A stretch of DNA of 64,000 nucleotides from NCBI GenBank assembly GCA_900618795.1, contig UYJD01000005.1:466811-530810 (forward strand), given 5' to 3'. The notes under the pieces were generated by a model. That model was not told the DNA's origin, did not search any database, and saw only the letters and a list, made by a program, of their open reading frames with translations. This document shows positions 23,001 to 33,366 of this stretch, piece by piece; position 1 is the stretch's first letter, and every line of letters starts with the position of its first letter. The translations under genes and the position numbers were made by a program. This stretch comes from Cyanodermella asteris (lineage: Eukaryota; Ascomycota; Lecanoromycetes; Ostropales; Stictidaceae).

Positions 23001-23628
23001 AGGGCAAGCCCTGATCACCAAGCACGTGTATGTTCTGTATATGGACTATTCACAGACCATCATAACAGCTCGTTTCACCGAAACTTCTCCAGAGGTGGAC
23101 CTCCAGCAAAGGCACGAACCTCCTCCAGCTCGATTGCGCCAAGATCAGCTCGAGGCTGCGCACGGCAAGATCGGCACACGCTTGGCTGCGACCGCAAAGA
23201 ACAAGGAGAACCACGTCGTCGGCGATGGCAGTTCCTTGACTCTGGTACACGAGCTACTTCGCTCCTTCCCGGAGGCACTAGCGCCGGTGGGTACTCGTGC
23301 TTTTGGTGCAGCGGTATACGCCAACATAGGAAACGCGTCAGTCCAGCAGCACGATGAGATCCGCGCCGGCGATATAATATCTTTCAGAAACGCCAAGATG
23401 CAGGGCCATCGTGGTGCCATGAAGCAGAAGTACAGCATGGATATGGGCGAGCACGTGGGTGTGGTGGTCGACTGGGACGGCACCAAGAAGAAGGTCCGTG
23501 CGTGGGAGCAGGGCCGTGAGAGCAAGAAGGTCAAGGTGGAGAGCTTCAAGCTTGGGGACCTGCGGTCGGGTGAAGTGAAGATTTGGAGAGTAATGTCTAA
23601 AGACTGGGTGGGGTGGGGCAGTACATAG
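20068..23628 (+). CDS. BBC1: SH3-domain actin-patch regulator Bbc1/Mti1-like
   Basis: An intronless gene of 1,186 residues. An SH3 domain occupies residues 5-66 (KAIYAYSSEHDDDLKFPEG, then DDDWFFGEY and GLFPKNFVE, all standard ligand-groove residues). A long disordered centre follows with polyproline runs, acidic blocks and short SLKER(M)A helices. The C-terminal ~210 residues form a folded domain beginning WWTQRKAAPP, as in yeast Bbc1. Bbc1 acts at endocytic actin patches, restraining Las17/WASP and binding type I myosins. The proline tracts could bind other SH3 proteins or profilin. The domain order at both ends supports the call. Confidence 0.85.
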   Translation: MSGPPYKVKAIYAYSSEHDDDLKFPEGQIITVKEEEDDDWFFGEYNDESGSHQQGLFPKNFVERYEPVTPPRPTRTTHARQPTAPVPIPPQPEEATKPEASRGPESEPEPEPEADAAEKEDEDEPSEPVAPAPAPVQASKPPPPPREAVASPPAQPIKPAPPAAQAVPVSKPTSPSVAEKPSSFKDRIAAFNRGGASAPQAPPKPGGIGGGSGSSGFVKKTYMAPPPARNAYVPPTSSAPIAKVYRRDEDPEFARAEAPETESSEPAPKAEEPEEDQPKPMSLKERMALLQQQQLEQQARHAEAVSKKAKPKPPPKKAAPPPQPRTSTEGSAGAEMPRETSRTSTSLPERPAPPARVLSNESAQAVASPEHTEASEYLMAPKDDAAERSASEAGDSVQEEEAETREEAGDENGEREEDEDEDEEEEMDPEVRRRMEIRERMAKMSGGMGMGAMFGAPALPGMPTRKSSKPKSTQPSGVAEDEDSAGGPPQAVPVMPGMGMPPGMALPGMGVPRPAKQEPEVEQTVDKEDDEDEEPEAISKTRKPDEVPDIEDVREQAEDEEERAAQPERVVPTRRDSRPPPEAPTSPRAAPPVPLGSRPPRGPPPDSRPSLDLSEQTPKSTIDRAAPQVPRGAPHEERGAPPPPPHVSSPPAPPSNPPVSVAEKRASRPPPPVPGAIDTNVGRAPPPPPPGQPPRARQSQDIPRPPPPVPSATSPIADGDYDPYNYESNPLGAPTPTGGRTPQLEGKSAFPLPQPDDGDLYTSPSNSLQSPTLRAAPPPPPHGSAPRAIPPPIPPPAAHEEESDEEEDDESEDEDEEPVGVHNPAAGRKSEELHHAGLPSLGPQGRAPPPPPPGQAPMSPLSGQGGAPDLSSSAPRGLPPLPPAIVQEPVREPAPSRPSESIPRKSYDGRKSLDVLGQAQTRRSIDVPRPSADIGDYIASDVDLGQNSGWWTQRKAAPPALQGRSDIIIDFEESTTMQGQALITKHVYVLYMDYSQTIITARFTETSPEVDLQQRHEPPPARLRQDQLEAAHGKIGTRLAATAKNKENHVVGDGSSLTLVHELLRSFPEALAPVGTRAFGAAVYANIGNASVQQHDEIRAGDIISFRNAKMQGHRGAMKQKYSMDMGEHVGVVVDWDGTKKKVRAWEQGRESKKVKVESFKLGDLRSGEVKIWRVMSKDWVGWGST

Positions 23629-23940
23629 AATCCGAGCCCTTGAAATTAGTTACGAACATGCTTGCATACAGAACATTCCCTTTCTTGACTGCAAAATTTC
23701 TGAGCACCATTCGCTGAAAGTGTGCAGGCTACTGGCATGCGTCTCTGCTGTATCGAATGCAGATTTGCTGTCTAAAGAGACGGAGGCTGATCGAAGCCTG
23801 GTGCGCCCACAAGTAAGCAGAAACGTATGCTATATCGACCATCTTTCGTTATTTTCATCATCTGGAATAGAGAGGCCCCTGGACCCATCCTACTATCATA
23901 CATGCACTGGTTGCTCATTGTCATGTGTTAGCACTGCGCC
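23629..23940. other. short convergent gap
   Basis: 312 bp between the BBC1 stop and the end of the broken regulator on the minus strand. Nothing further is seen. Confidence 0.4.
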
Positions 23941-25188
23941 TTATACCGCACCTTCGGTAGCCCTTAGCCGTTCCCTCAAATATCCGACCAAGCCGCCAAC
24001 GAGCGTCCTTTCCGTGCCACTTTCCTTCACTCCAAATCCAGTCCATCCCTCGAGCACGTCTACCATTCTCTCAATCTCGGCCAACTCGATCCGAATCAGA
24101 CTACCCTGTAGCACCTCCTCGTTCTCCCGATCCAACTGGTATGGACCCAACATCAAGCGAACAGACTTTCGCCGACCGCCCGCTCCGTTCGAGGAAGATG
24201 GGATCGTGATGCTGCCTGCTTGTGGACTTGGTAATTGTGAGTCCCAAGGGTAAGGTGTTGGATGAATCATGGAGCTTGTGTGGGATTGGGAGTAAGAGCC
24301 TGGGGCCGGGTGATGCAGGTGTTGGTTTTGAGGAAAGGCCTATTGTGGTGGGGAGAAGTGCTGAGGCATTTGAATTTGACATTGCGTTTTCTGTTCGCGG
24401 CGGGTTTGAACTAGCGAGTCGAAGGCGCGAATAGCGTGAGCGAGGAGGGCGCAGAGGTAAAAAAGAAGGGCTGTACCCAAGATTTGGTTGTGGTAAGGGA
24501 GCATGGTGCAGCAGCGCAGGATTTCTGCGCTTGTCGCCAGAATGGACTTGTTTAGGCTCAGAGCCGCGTCAAAGGCAATTGGTGTAGAATTAGAGAACGA
24601 CAGGTCTGCAAGCCGAGTGAGCGCGGCTTGATGGCAAGCACAGGAAATTCCGGCTTGGGGGAGAGCTGGAGGGTGGTGATTGGAAGCCATGCCTTCCAGA
24701 TCCAGTGTTGAGATGAGCGACAGGTCGCTATCGGCTATTGAAACGTCTGCTGTGCTGCAGTTGCTGTTGACGTACTGGTTAAGTAGGCTTCTTGAGTCGT
24801 TGGTATGTGCAGCCTGAAAATTTGGGTGCATCCAGGAGGGCTCAAAATTGCTTTGATCCAAGCCCTCCATTTCGCCCATGTCGGACAGAGGCGGCGTCAT
24901 CATGCTTTGTTTTGGAAGCCACAAGGGATTTGTGTCGAATATCTCGCCGTCCACGATACATTTTCGGGGAATGTCTAAGCCGCTGTGCGGGCTCAGAGGG
25001 CCGCTGCCATACTGGTGCTTCCTGGAGAGGGATCGGAGGGAGATGCTGTAAGTGCATACTTCGTTTCTGCCGTCACAGCGTTTACACCTAGGTTTCGACT
25101 TGGTGCGCTTGACTTTTGCAAGATTGCAGGCGTCGCACGAGTTTCGCAGTTGGGGTCCGGGAGACTGGCTTGACTTGGACGTACTCAT
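23941..25188 (-). pseudogene. AflR-type Zn2Cys6 transcription factor, probably inactive
   Basis: The minus strand reads MSTSKSSQS, then a binuclear-cluster DNA-binding domain (CDACNLAKVK..., KPRCKRCDGRNEVC), a long middle part, and the AflR-family C-terminal domain (RLMLGPYQLDRENEEVLQ, then L.FLRERLR-type helices). Two faults stand out. The third zinc-binding Cys is Arg (codon at 25105-25107, CGC where TGC is expected). An in-frame TAG at 24340-24342 interrupts a Q/H/P-rich stretch that continues in the same frame on both sides to the stop at 23941. I found no good intron that removes the TAG, although a poor GTCAAA..CCCCAG pair exists. Both faults are one-base changes. AflR-type factors switch on secondary-metabolite clusters, so this may be a dead cluster regulator. 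Confidence 0.75.
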
Positions 25189-27040
25189 GGTGTCGAACAG
25201 TCTTTGCTGTGTACTTGATCGCAAGAGTTTATAACATGTAGTTGTCTTAAGGAGCCAGAGAGATTATCGACCCAGAACACGGGACATTTCTTTTGTGATT
25301 CACAGGATATGAGCAAGTAGTATTGCAAGATTTAGAGACTTGGGGCCAGTGATTAATGTAGCCAACTGACCGCTTGATCGAGACCTCGCAGACAACCTAT
25401 GACTGGATAGCTCGAGCTGCATGCTAGAGCTGACCGCGTCTTGAGAGGGCAAACGTGAAACGGAACGCTAACTGTGGCTTTGACTGGACGGCACAGGTAG
25501 GGCTTGGTCGACGGGGACATTAGTCTTGTAAGGGCGACGACAGATAAAATTTCATGAATCGGGACTGTGTATGCGAAGCTGTCTTGGTACTGCTAGGTAT
25601 GAGCCGAATGACGTGAAAAAAGCTCGTCATTTGCATGACAGTGTGACTGCAAGTGAAGGGAGTGGTAACGACTACCGGTCATAATGCCGAACATGATCAT
25701 GGCACATTTGTGGCTTGATCAAAGATGCATAGCCCGTCGGAGGTCAACGCGAGAAATTTGTGCGAGGTAAGCCTTGCTGTGCACGCTGTGGGCGTCGCGA
25801 TTCAAAGCTGTGAAGTAAGAGTAGACTAAAGGCCGCCAGCACCACTGATGATACTTATTGCAGTCGATGTCTCAATGAGATTCCGGGGACACGGTGTGTT
25901 CGGTGAGACATCATTGATACCAGCGACGAGAAGTTTGCAGCGTGTAGATATTGTTGAAAAGGCCTGCGAACTTAACATCGGCGTGGTGCATGAGCATCTC
26001 CACAAGGCTATGAACAGCATGGATGCGTTCCGTTTTGAGAAAAGCTCAATGCATTGTCAACGCACGTGCATTAAGTTCATCGGACGTAGGCTTCAGCCAT
26101 CTTTCGGAAAGCCAACATGAAGTCAGAAAGAAGTTAGCAGCGATGCAGTCTTCAGCAAGCCCCGTTCAGACCACGTTCACGCCACGATGCGGGCTGGTCC
26201 TTCCGGCCAAAGCTCGTAAGAGCAAAAGAATGGTTACAGGTGTCAGAGACGTCTCTGGTCGTCACCAATCGACTCTGTGCGTTTTCCAAAAGCTTGCCAG
26301 AATTCGTGAAGCGATTTGGATGGCGCCAAGGCAAGGCCAGACTCCATGTGGCTTACTTCAGGCTACCTGAGCCTTGCAGAAATGTTATCTGACCGCGGGA
26401 AGAGGGGCTGTTTGGACTGTGTTGTTTGAAGCCACCAGCTCAGATAGGCAAGCCCAACAGAGGCTGGAATTCTAAGTCAGTGCTTTCGTCGTCGGTCAAG
26501 CTGGCCTTTGGGAGCCTGAGTCATTTGATGAAATCTCGACCCATTTACGTGGCAGTTTTCCTGATGGCGTCTGTTACGGGGGTGCTCTTCGAGCTGGGCC
26601 ATTCTCAAAGCGGCGGTGTTCCAGGCGGACAACACTCTTCTGCGACCGTAGAAGGGTCATATAAATCGACTAGCGGAGTGAGCAGAGTCATCAGTCGGTG
26701 GCAGCTATGTTGAGCTTTGCAAGATAGTCTTAGCTAGGATTGAAGAGACAAAAGTCATCAAGCTTTGTTTGTGCACAGAGAGCAGACGGAGATCCGGGCC
26801 GAACATCTGCCGATGGGTGGTAGTCAGCACATCTCCTAACTCGGTTGTTCGCGGGGACTTAGCTGGGCCCGCTGTGGGGGTCTCCAGCGGCTAGCCTCGC
26901 TAACGTTCCTCTACTCGCAGCTGACGCCAATGTCCTGTTCCTGTCGTCCGGCTAGCTCGTGTCGCCCGCCTGAGGTTCTTCTCCTACTTCGACAGAACCG
27001 CAGGAACTTGCGCGCACGCGAAGCACGACATGATCAACAC
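25189..27040. other. 1.85 kb gene-poor stretch
   Basis: Only short frames occur, none with a recognised domain. On the minus strand around 25830-26020 a peptide-like reading is interrupted by stops and could be a gene remnant, but I cannot name it. No transposon ends or tandem repeats are seen. It lies between two broken genes and may be further decayed cluster DNA. Confidence 0.4.
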
Positions 27041-28758
27041 CTAACGATTACATCCATCGTTGAACGTCTCCCGTGCTTCCAGCTTAAGCTGCGCGTTCAA
27101 TGTCCGAATCGTTGCGGCTGAATACAACACGTTACTGACTTGCACTGTGTTGAGAAATCTTGACAGGCGAGTTGAGATCATGTTATTGAAGACGTTGGTA
27201 ACGGCAGCGAAGCCGATTGTGCCTCCCAGAACGCGGTGCTGAGTAATGCCACCCATTGTGACCGCTTGAGAATATCGTTAGCGAATGTGTGTCAAGCTTC
27301 TACTGAGGTTGGTCTCTTACCAAGGTGCTTCGACTCCACAATGAAACCTACCATGTAAAGCATCGTTGTCACAGTCATGCCTGACCCAAAACCAATGATG
27401 ACTCAAAAGCATATACAACTCCGTTGATCCGAAGCTTTGGAGGTATACCATATAGCAGACCAAGTCCCACAATTTGGAGCACGGTGCCAGTGAGCACCAC
27501 GAAAATCGAGAGTATTTTTGCCGCTGATATGAAGGAACCTGCCATCACCGATGCAAGAGCATTTGGCAGCGAAAACGCAAGCAGCTGGAAACCTGCATAT
27601 AACGGTGACGACTGGTTGACTGCCTCAAAGCGTGGGGAATCGTGATTAGCATTAGTGCGTACGGAGCACCAGCTAGCAAGATAGTCCTGGACGAAGGGTC
27701 AGTGTCCTCACTACGTAGCAGCTGAGAAGGTTTCAACAATCATGAAGGCGCCCAAGATGATTCTTCTGGTTAAAGTCGCCCAAGGAGGCACTGCAGAAAC
27801 AGGGGACCCTCGCCACCAAAGGAATCTTTGCCACCAGACAAACCCAGCAAAGAGAATCGTGGCTAGAATGAGCAGCACGATCACGAATGGCGAAGACCAA
27901 GGACATTCATTCCCGGCCTCTACCATCGCGCATACGAACAGCACACTTGCGGTCAGCAGCGAGGAGAACCAGACCAAGTCAAGCTTGCGCAAATTGGCTC
28001 TGACGCTGAGGACTTGTTCATCTTTTGCTGTTTGACTTCGGAGTGGGAACCCTGCTGGGATTGTGATGGGTAGTAGAGCAAGAGCTGCGATGCCGACCGG
28101 AATGCTAGACAGAGTGAGCACCGTGACGCTTTGAGGGGGCGACCTGCATACTTGATGATGAATATCCACCGCCAAGTCGTTCGATCATTGATGGCTCCAC
28201 CAATCAATGGACCCAACAACATTGCAATCCCGATATCGAAGGCACCGATACCGCTGTATAGTGCTCGCTTTGCAATCGGAACCTGTTCCAGCATGCAGAC
28301 TGCACCATCAACAAAGAGGCCGGAACCTCCCATGTCTTGGAATGCGTGGAAAGATGATCCTACATGTGCGAGTGAACAGTGAAGTGCACGAAGAAGAGTC
28401 ATGCTTACAGCTGTAGAACTGTCTGGGTGGCTGCACAACTGGTTTAGAAGACAATGGAGATGGCGAAGGAGACGGCCAGAACGAGCTTTCGTCCAAACAG
28501 ATCGCTGAAATTAGCTACGATGATGACACAACCTTTGTCATATCGGGTAACGAGATATTCAATGGCATGGATGGCGCATTCCTGGTGTTGGTGAACAGGT
28601 AATTGGTTGCTCCCCACTTGCTGTCTTCAAATGCTCTTAGGCTGTTTGTGGTTGACACGAGAGAAGTGCTAACGACGGTCATGTCAAGCGCTGCAAGGAA
28701 GAGGCTCATGCAAATCCTACGCCCAGATCCGAACACATTGAAGTCATAGGTTTTTTGC
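27041..28758 (-). pseudogene. decayed DHA2-type MFS multidrug transporter
   Basis: Ordered pieces on the minus strand match one MFS drug:H+ antiporter. These are an N-terminus with MSLFLAALDMTVVSTSLV, then SDLFGRKLVLAVS with an in-frame TAA shortly after, then GIGAFDIGIAMLLGPLIGG with RTTWRWIFI (the motif C region and next loop), then a segment in another frame from about 28135, and last GGTIGFAAVTNVFNNMIST at the C-terminal end, stopping at 27041. Some gaps look like introns (GTAAGC..TGTAG before the GSSFH segment), but the TAA, the frame change after WRWIF and a corrupted motif A region indicate a pseudogene. It lies head to tail with the UNC93-like gene and next to the broken regulator. 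Confidence 0.75.
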
Positions 28759-29332
28759 ATTCACTTGCGCCAAAGTCACGCCGTGAAGACGAGGTCCCTG
28801 AATGAAGCTGGCGGTGGGGGTTTCCGATGGTTCTCATGTCGATGCTCCTGTATCCGAATCGTTTCGAGCCTTGGGTCTGTTCTGCATTTCAATGCCAGCC
28901 TGAAACTTTATTGGTTTGTCCGGTGCCATTGTCGAGGCAGGTCGTCGCATGCGAACACCGGAGACACGGTATGGATTTGAGTTTCGATATGTGCTTTCCC
29001 CTTCAATGTCGCCTTTCACGAGTACACAAGGTTGCAAGGTTCGCTCAAACAAAAAGCTCATGAATGCATGTGTCTGAAGTGAACTGGTTCAGTTGTGGAT
29101 ATGGGGACCATTTGCGCCGTTCGCGACCTGGCTTGACCTCGGGCTGGCGAGCTGATTACTGATTATCGTGACCGCCAAGGAGACCGCCCATAACACGAAT
29201 CATGGCCCTACGTCGAGTTGCTTCTCCTCAGTGCGCATCAGCCTGTCAGCTCAGGCTGACAATAGTCTATTGGTCAATATCCTGATCAGTTCCGAGATAT
29301 GTTCTTTATACAGTGCCCGGGGAAACGTCGAA
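28759..29332. other. intergenic region
   Basis: 574 bp between the decayed MFS gene and the stop of the UNC93-like gene. Nothing recognised. Confidence 0.4.
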
Positions 29333-31104
29333 TCAAGTCCCGATTTTCCTCACGACTAGCCATGTGGGAAGCAGAGCCAAAGCCCAAAGCCCGAAGTTGA
29401 TGTACACGCATCCAACTTCCCCCATGATCGCGATGCTGTCGAGCCCGTACTGTGTTACGTTAGTGATCCAGCCTCTCGAGCTGCGGGTTTTCGCATTTGT
29501 ACAGGCGCATTGACTATATTCACAGACGTCGAGTACACCGCTGAGCACCGCTGCAAGTGCCTGGGCAAATACCACAGTAGGTACTTTTGCAAGTAGTGTG
29601 GCAAGTACCACAGCAAGTACTTCAGCAGGCACGATAGCAAGGACCTCGGCAAGTATCTCAATAAATACTTCCGTAAGCACTTCAGAGAAGACCTCGGAAG
29701 GTACCCCGTTGATGTCGCCCTGACAGTACAAGCGCCTGAACAATTGCGGTCATCCATAAGTTGCTTGGGGGTTGACTTACAGAGACTGCTTGTACAGCCG
29801 ATTCTGTCCCTCGAAGGAGTCCAGCAAAACGGACGATCTCCGCACCGTTCTTCGATATCTTCTCAATGAGAAAGTAGCTGGCGGTGTCAGTATGATTCCG
29901 TGAGTTGTGCGATACGCGACTTACAGGTACATGTAATTGACTTGAAAACCAATTACCATGAACAAAAACCAGCTCCACCCTCGTCCAAAGCCAATGTCAA
30001 CCCAATCGTAGGATGGCCGCGTTTTGTGATACTCGGTGACAATAATGGTTCCCCAAATCCACCAAGCACCCTGAAGCACCATGATGACGGCGAATGAGAC
30101 CCTCGCACGGAGCTTGACTGGCAATCCAGCTCTGTCAAGGAAAGCGCCGAGAAGGTTTCCGGACAGCATGGCGACGATGCCCGAGACAAAGCTGGCCAGA
30201 GCGCGAGCGCGGACACTGAACCACAAGCCCTGAAAGGTGAAGTATACTGACTCGGAGAAGACTGCTTGCGCGATGAGAGGAATTATGAGCACAAAGTCTT
30301 TACTCACAAAGAGCTTGGCCGTCGCGAGCAGCTCAGAAAAGTCGCTTGAGTCCTTGGAGACGCCACAATGGACCACGACGCCGTCTGACCGTTGGACTTG
30401 GGAAGGAGGCGTTAAAAGTAAGCCTACGAAAGGGGCTGCCGCTTGGATCGCAATGAAGATCTGGTAGACAGTATAAGACACCGAGCCAGCGGTCGACTTG
30501 TTCGCGTTGATCCCAAGGTTGATCGCACCCCCAAGGACCTGACCTCCGATCCTGAACGTGAGCCACAAGCCAAGGAAGCGGCCTTGGTTGTATGGCTCTG
30601 GGTATGAAAGAGCAATTGCAGCTTCAGCCATCCAAAAGAGACCGGCGCCGAGTCCGCACAACGCCGCTCCAAGTAGCAAGAACCATTCAGTGTTCCATCG
30701 ATTGTTGCAGTAGAGGCCTGCTGCATATGGCGCATAGCCTGCAGCACCAATGACCAATGTTGCCCGTACTCCAATGCGCTTCACGAAGACACTGCTGAAA
30801 GCACAAGTGACCACCATGAGGCAGAATGTGAGTGCATTTGCTGCGTTGACAAGTGACGGGCTCTCTTCGCCGCCGCCGCCGAGACTGTTCATGGCGCCCC
30901 ATATGCCTGGGCACCTGAATGAGGAATAAAGGTCAGTACCCTTTCGCTACATCCCACAGACTTTCCCACGTACCCGAAGTTGCACAATCCTAGAATAATA
31001 GCGTTGTAATAGGTCGAACGATACCATTTGACTGGATACCTTTTCCGATGGTCATCCTGGAGCTCGATTTCCTCCGGCGAGGTCACTGCGGTCTTGCTGT
31101 CCAT
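29333..31104 (-). CDS. UNC93-like membrane protein (MFS-related)
   Basis: Four exons on the minus strand: 31104-30974, 30914-29925, 29877-29781 and 29449-29333, giving 444 residues. The introns are 59, 47 and 331 nt. Exon 1 encodes a polar tail and KWYRSTYYNAIILGLCNF. Exon 2 carries most membrane segments, including LGLGAGLFWMAEAAIALSYP-like family features. Exon 3 has LLRGTESAVQAVS, and exon 4 GEVGCVYINFGLWALALLPTW, a conserved UNC93 end. The last intron holds a 12-bp minisatellite. A second acceptor at 29720 would shorten that intron to 61 nt and keep the frame, adding 90 codons of hydrophobic tetrapeptide repeats. Fungal UNC93-like proteins are membrane proteins of uncertain substrate. It is divergent from the monooxygenase gene. 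Confidence 0.82.
29531..29708. repeat. 12-bp tandem repeat inside the UNC93-like last intron
   Basis: Thirteen contiguous degenerate units with an exact 12-bp period fill 29553-29708. Plus-strand examples are GCAAGTACCACA, GCAAGTACTTCA, GCAAGGACCTCG and GCAAGTATCTCA. One 12-bp and one 10-bp unit precede them from 29531. On the gene's strand the core is close to CTGARGTACTTG. Units differ at several bases, yet the spacing shows no indel over the 13 units. In the frame of the last exon they read as E-V-L-A-like tetrapeptides. Confidence 0.85.
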
Positions 31105-31872
31105 TGTAGACCGCGGTAGATCGGATTGAGATACGCGACGAAGGGAAAGCGACAAGTCAACCCTGGTCAGGGTAAGGTACGTGAACTTATATTTACCAAC
31201 ATGATGGTAGCATGGGCTTCGATACGTATTCCACGCGAAACAAAGTTTCAGGCAATCGCTCGCTCGCCTCTCGCACGCAATCCGAGCTAACCTATCGCAT
31301 CAAGAAAAGCGCGTTAGCTATGGGCATCAGGATCAAGACCCACTGATGGCTGACAGCTCGCCATACTTGGTCCCTGCATCTTGCAAGATATCGGATCCCA
31401 CTTGAAGCACGCCAGGTGCAAGTCGAGGATGTGTAGTTAGTTGTAGACGGATAGTTTTGGGCGCTGATGATCTGCACAAGGCTGCTTCCACGAGTGTTCT
31501 AGCCTGCATCTGCAGCCTTCTTGCTACCACAGGACAACATGTCTTCCTGTCCTCATGCACTTCACTTCATTTGTCGACCTCACTGCTTGGATACCGCGTT
31601 CGACTGTAGACACCCTCAGCTCCTCCCGATGTGAGCTCGGAGACGCGTGGGTCTCTCGCATCCCTAGACGATGGTGTGCTGATCAACAGCGATGGCGCAA
31701 CATATGTGCTCCTGCAGTGTGGAACCCGTCGACAAATATACCGTATCTCAAGCCTGATGCGCGGGGCTGGAGATGTGATATACCTTTACTTTCAGCCGCA
31801 TATATATTGCGGCTCAAGATATATCAACAGTCGTTGCTCACTTTTATTCAAAAGTTGTGAACAAGTGTGAAA
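31105..31872. promoter_or_regulatory. divergent promoter region, UNC93-like and monooxygenase genes
   Basis: 768 bp shared by two genes transcribed away from each other. Near the monooxygenase end, 31795-31813, is a perfect inverted repeat GCCGCA-N7-TGCGGC whose loop is TATATAT. It can be read as CCG-N11-CGG, an everted pair of the triplets that Zn2Cys6 factors bind, around a TATA-like core 60 bp before the start codon. Regulatory use is inferred. Confidence 0.5.
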
Positions 31873-33366
31873 ATGGCGTCCACTCAGGAAGGCGCAAACA
31901 CGCGCCGACCATGGATTATGAACGCCTTTGCCATGACCGCACCAGGCCACCTCGCTCCTGGTAATGAAAGCCATGTCAAGGTCACACCGCACAGCTGATA
32001 TTCCCAGGACTATGGCGGCACCCGTCACAGCAGAAGCAGGACCTCAACCACTGGGTTCAGGTTGCGAAGACCTTGGACGAAGCCAAATTTCACGGTCTCT
32101 TCTTCGCTGATGTCCTTGGGATATATGATGTCTACAAAGACAACAACGATGCGGCCCTTCGATCTGCCGCTCAGATACCAATTCTTGACATCAGTCTGCT
32201 GATGTCAGCCCTAGCGCATGCTACTAAGAACCTTTCCTTTGGCATCACGGCCTCGACAACGTATGAGAATCCTTACGCGCTGGCTAGAAGGTACTCGACA
32301 CTGGACCATCTGACCAATGGCCGAGTTGGCTGGAACATTGTAACCAGTTACTTGGAAAGTGCCGCGAAGTCGTATGGCTTCGACAAGCTTGTTGAGCACG
32401 ACCAGCGATATGAGATGGCTGACGAATTCTTGGATGTATTTTACAAGCTGCTTGAAGGTAGCTGGGAAGACGATGCTGTGGAAGCAAATCGGAAAACCGG
32501 GGTCTACACGAACCCAAGTAAGGTGCATAAGATCAAGCACAATGGGTATATTCAATGATCTTGACGCTACTGACGGTGCTGACTTGACCACTAGCAAATT
32601 CTTTCGATGTGAAGGCCCTAACCTGGTTGACCCATCACCGCAGCGAACGCCATTCTTGCTTCAAGCCGGCGCCTCAGCAGCTGGCAAGAGATTCGCAGCC
32701 AAGCACGCCGAAGCCGTCTTCCTGCCCGGCTTGGTCCCAGAGAAGACACGTGCAATCGTGGACTCGATGAAGGAGCTTCTGAAAGAGGTCGGTCGATCCG
32801 AAGATAGCATCCGCTTCTTGGCGGGCGTTTTCATCGTCGTCGATGAGACCGACGAGAAAGCCCAAGCCAAGTTTCAAGACCTCTTGCAATACGCGAACCT
32901 CGAAGGCTCAGCTGCCCTCTTCGGAGGCTGGAGTGGTACAGATCTCTCCGCATTCACCGACGACGAGGACTTCAGCTTCAAGGGGCCTCCCGCCATTCAG
33001 TCAATGATCAATGCGTGGACTGCCACTGTTCCGGGAACAGAGGGCCTCAAGTGGACGAAGAGGCGAGTCCTGCAGGAATTGGCAATTTCAGGCGCGCACC
33101 CAAGAGCGGTTGGAAGCGCGAAGACGGTGGCCGATATTCTGGAGCACTGGGTTGAGGCGGCCGGCGTCGACGGCTTCAACATCTCGTATGCTACGACTCC
33201 GGAGACGTTTGAGGATTTGATCAAATATTTGTGGCCTGAGCTGCGGCGAAGGGGTGTATTGCAGGAAGAGTTCGCTGGCTCGTCCATGAGGGAGAACTAT
33301 CTTCAGGATGGGAAGGGAGCACGAGTCAGAGAGGGCCATCCGGCGCTACAATTTAGGAAACTGTGA
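31873..33366 (+). CDS. flavin-dependent monooxygenase, NtaA/SnaA/DszA (luciferase-like) family
   Basis: Three exons: 31873-31960, 32008-32545 and 32595-33366, giving 465 residues; the introns are 47 and 49 nt. The start RPWIMNAFAMTAPGHLAPG and LWRHP, then DEAKFHGLFFADVLG, YENPYALARRYSTLDHLTNGR and GWNIVTS are hallmarks of the FMNH2-dependent two-component monooxygenases (nitrilotriacetate, EDTA, dibenzothiophene-sulfone and pristinamycin types). The later QAGASAAGKRFAAKHAEAVF is the typical flavin-binding region. Such enzymes need a separate flavin reductase; none is recognised here. The substrate is unknown. The gene is intact and lies among decayed cluster-like genes, divergent from the UNC93-like gene and followed by an SDR on the same strand. 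Confidence 0.9.

Noticed and set aside
26426-26713. 95-residue plus-strand frame with a hydrophobic segment
   Set aside because: No homologous features, no leader and located between decayed genes; likely chance.
25189-27040. Transposon or LTR remnant in the gene-poor stretch
   Set aside because: No terminal repeats, target duplications, polymerase or integrase motifs, nor AT-rich repeat-induced mutation signature.
29333-29743. 136-residue minus-strand frame with tetrapeptide repeats as a gene of its own
   Set aside because: It has no normal start, and its end is the last exon of the UNC93-like gene; it is better explained as intron plus exon, with possible alternative splicing.
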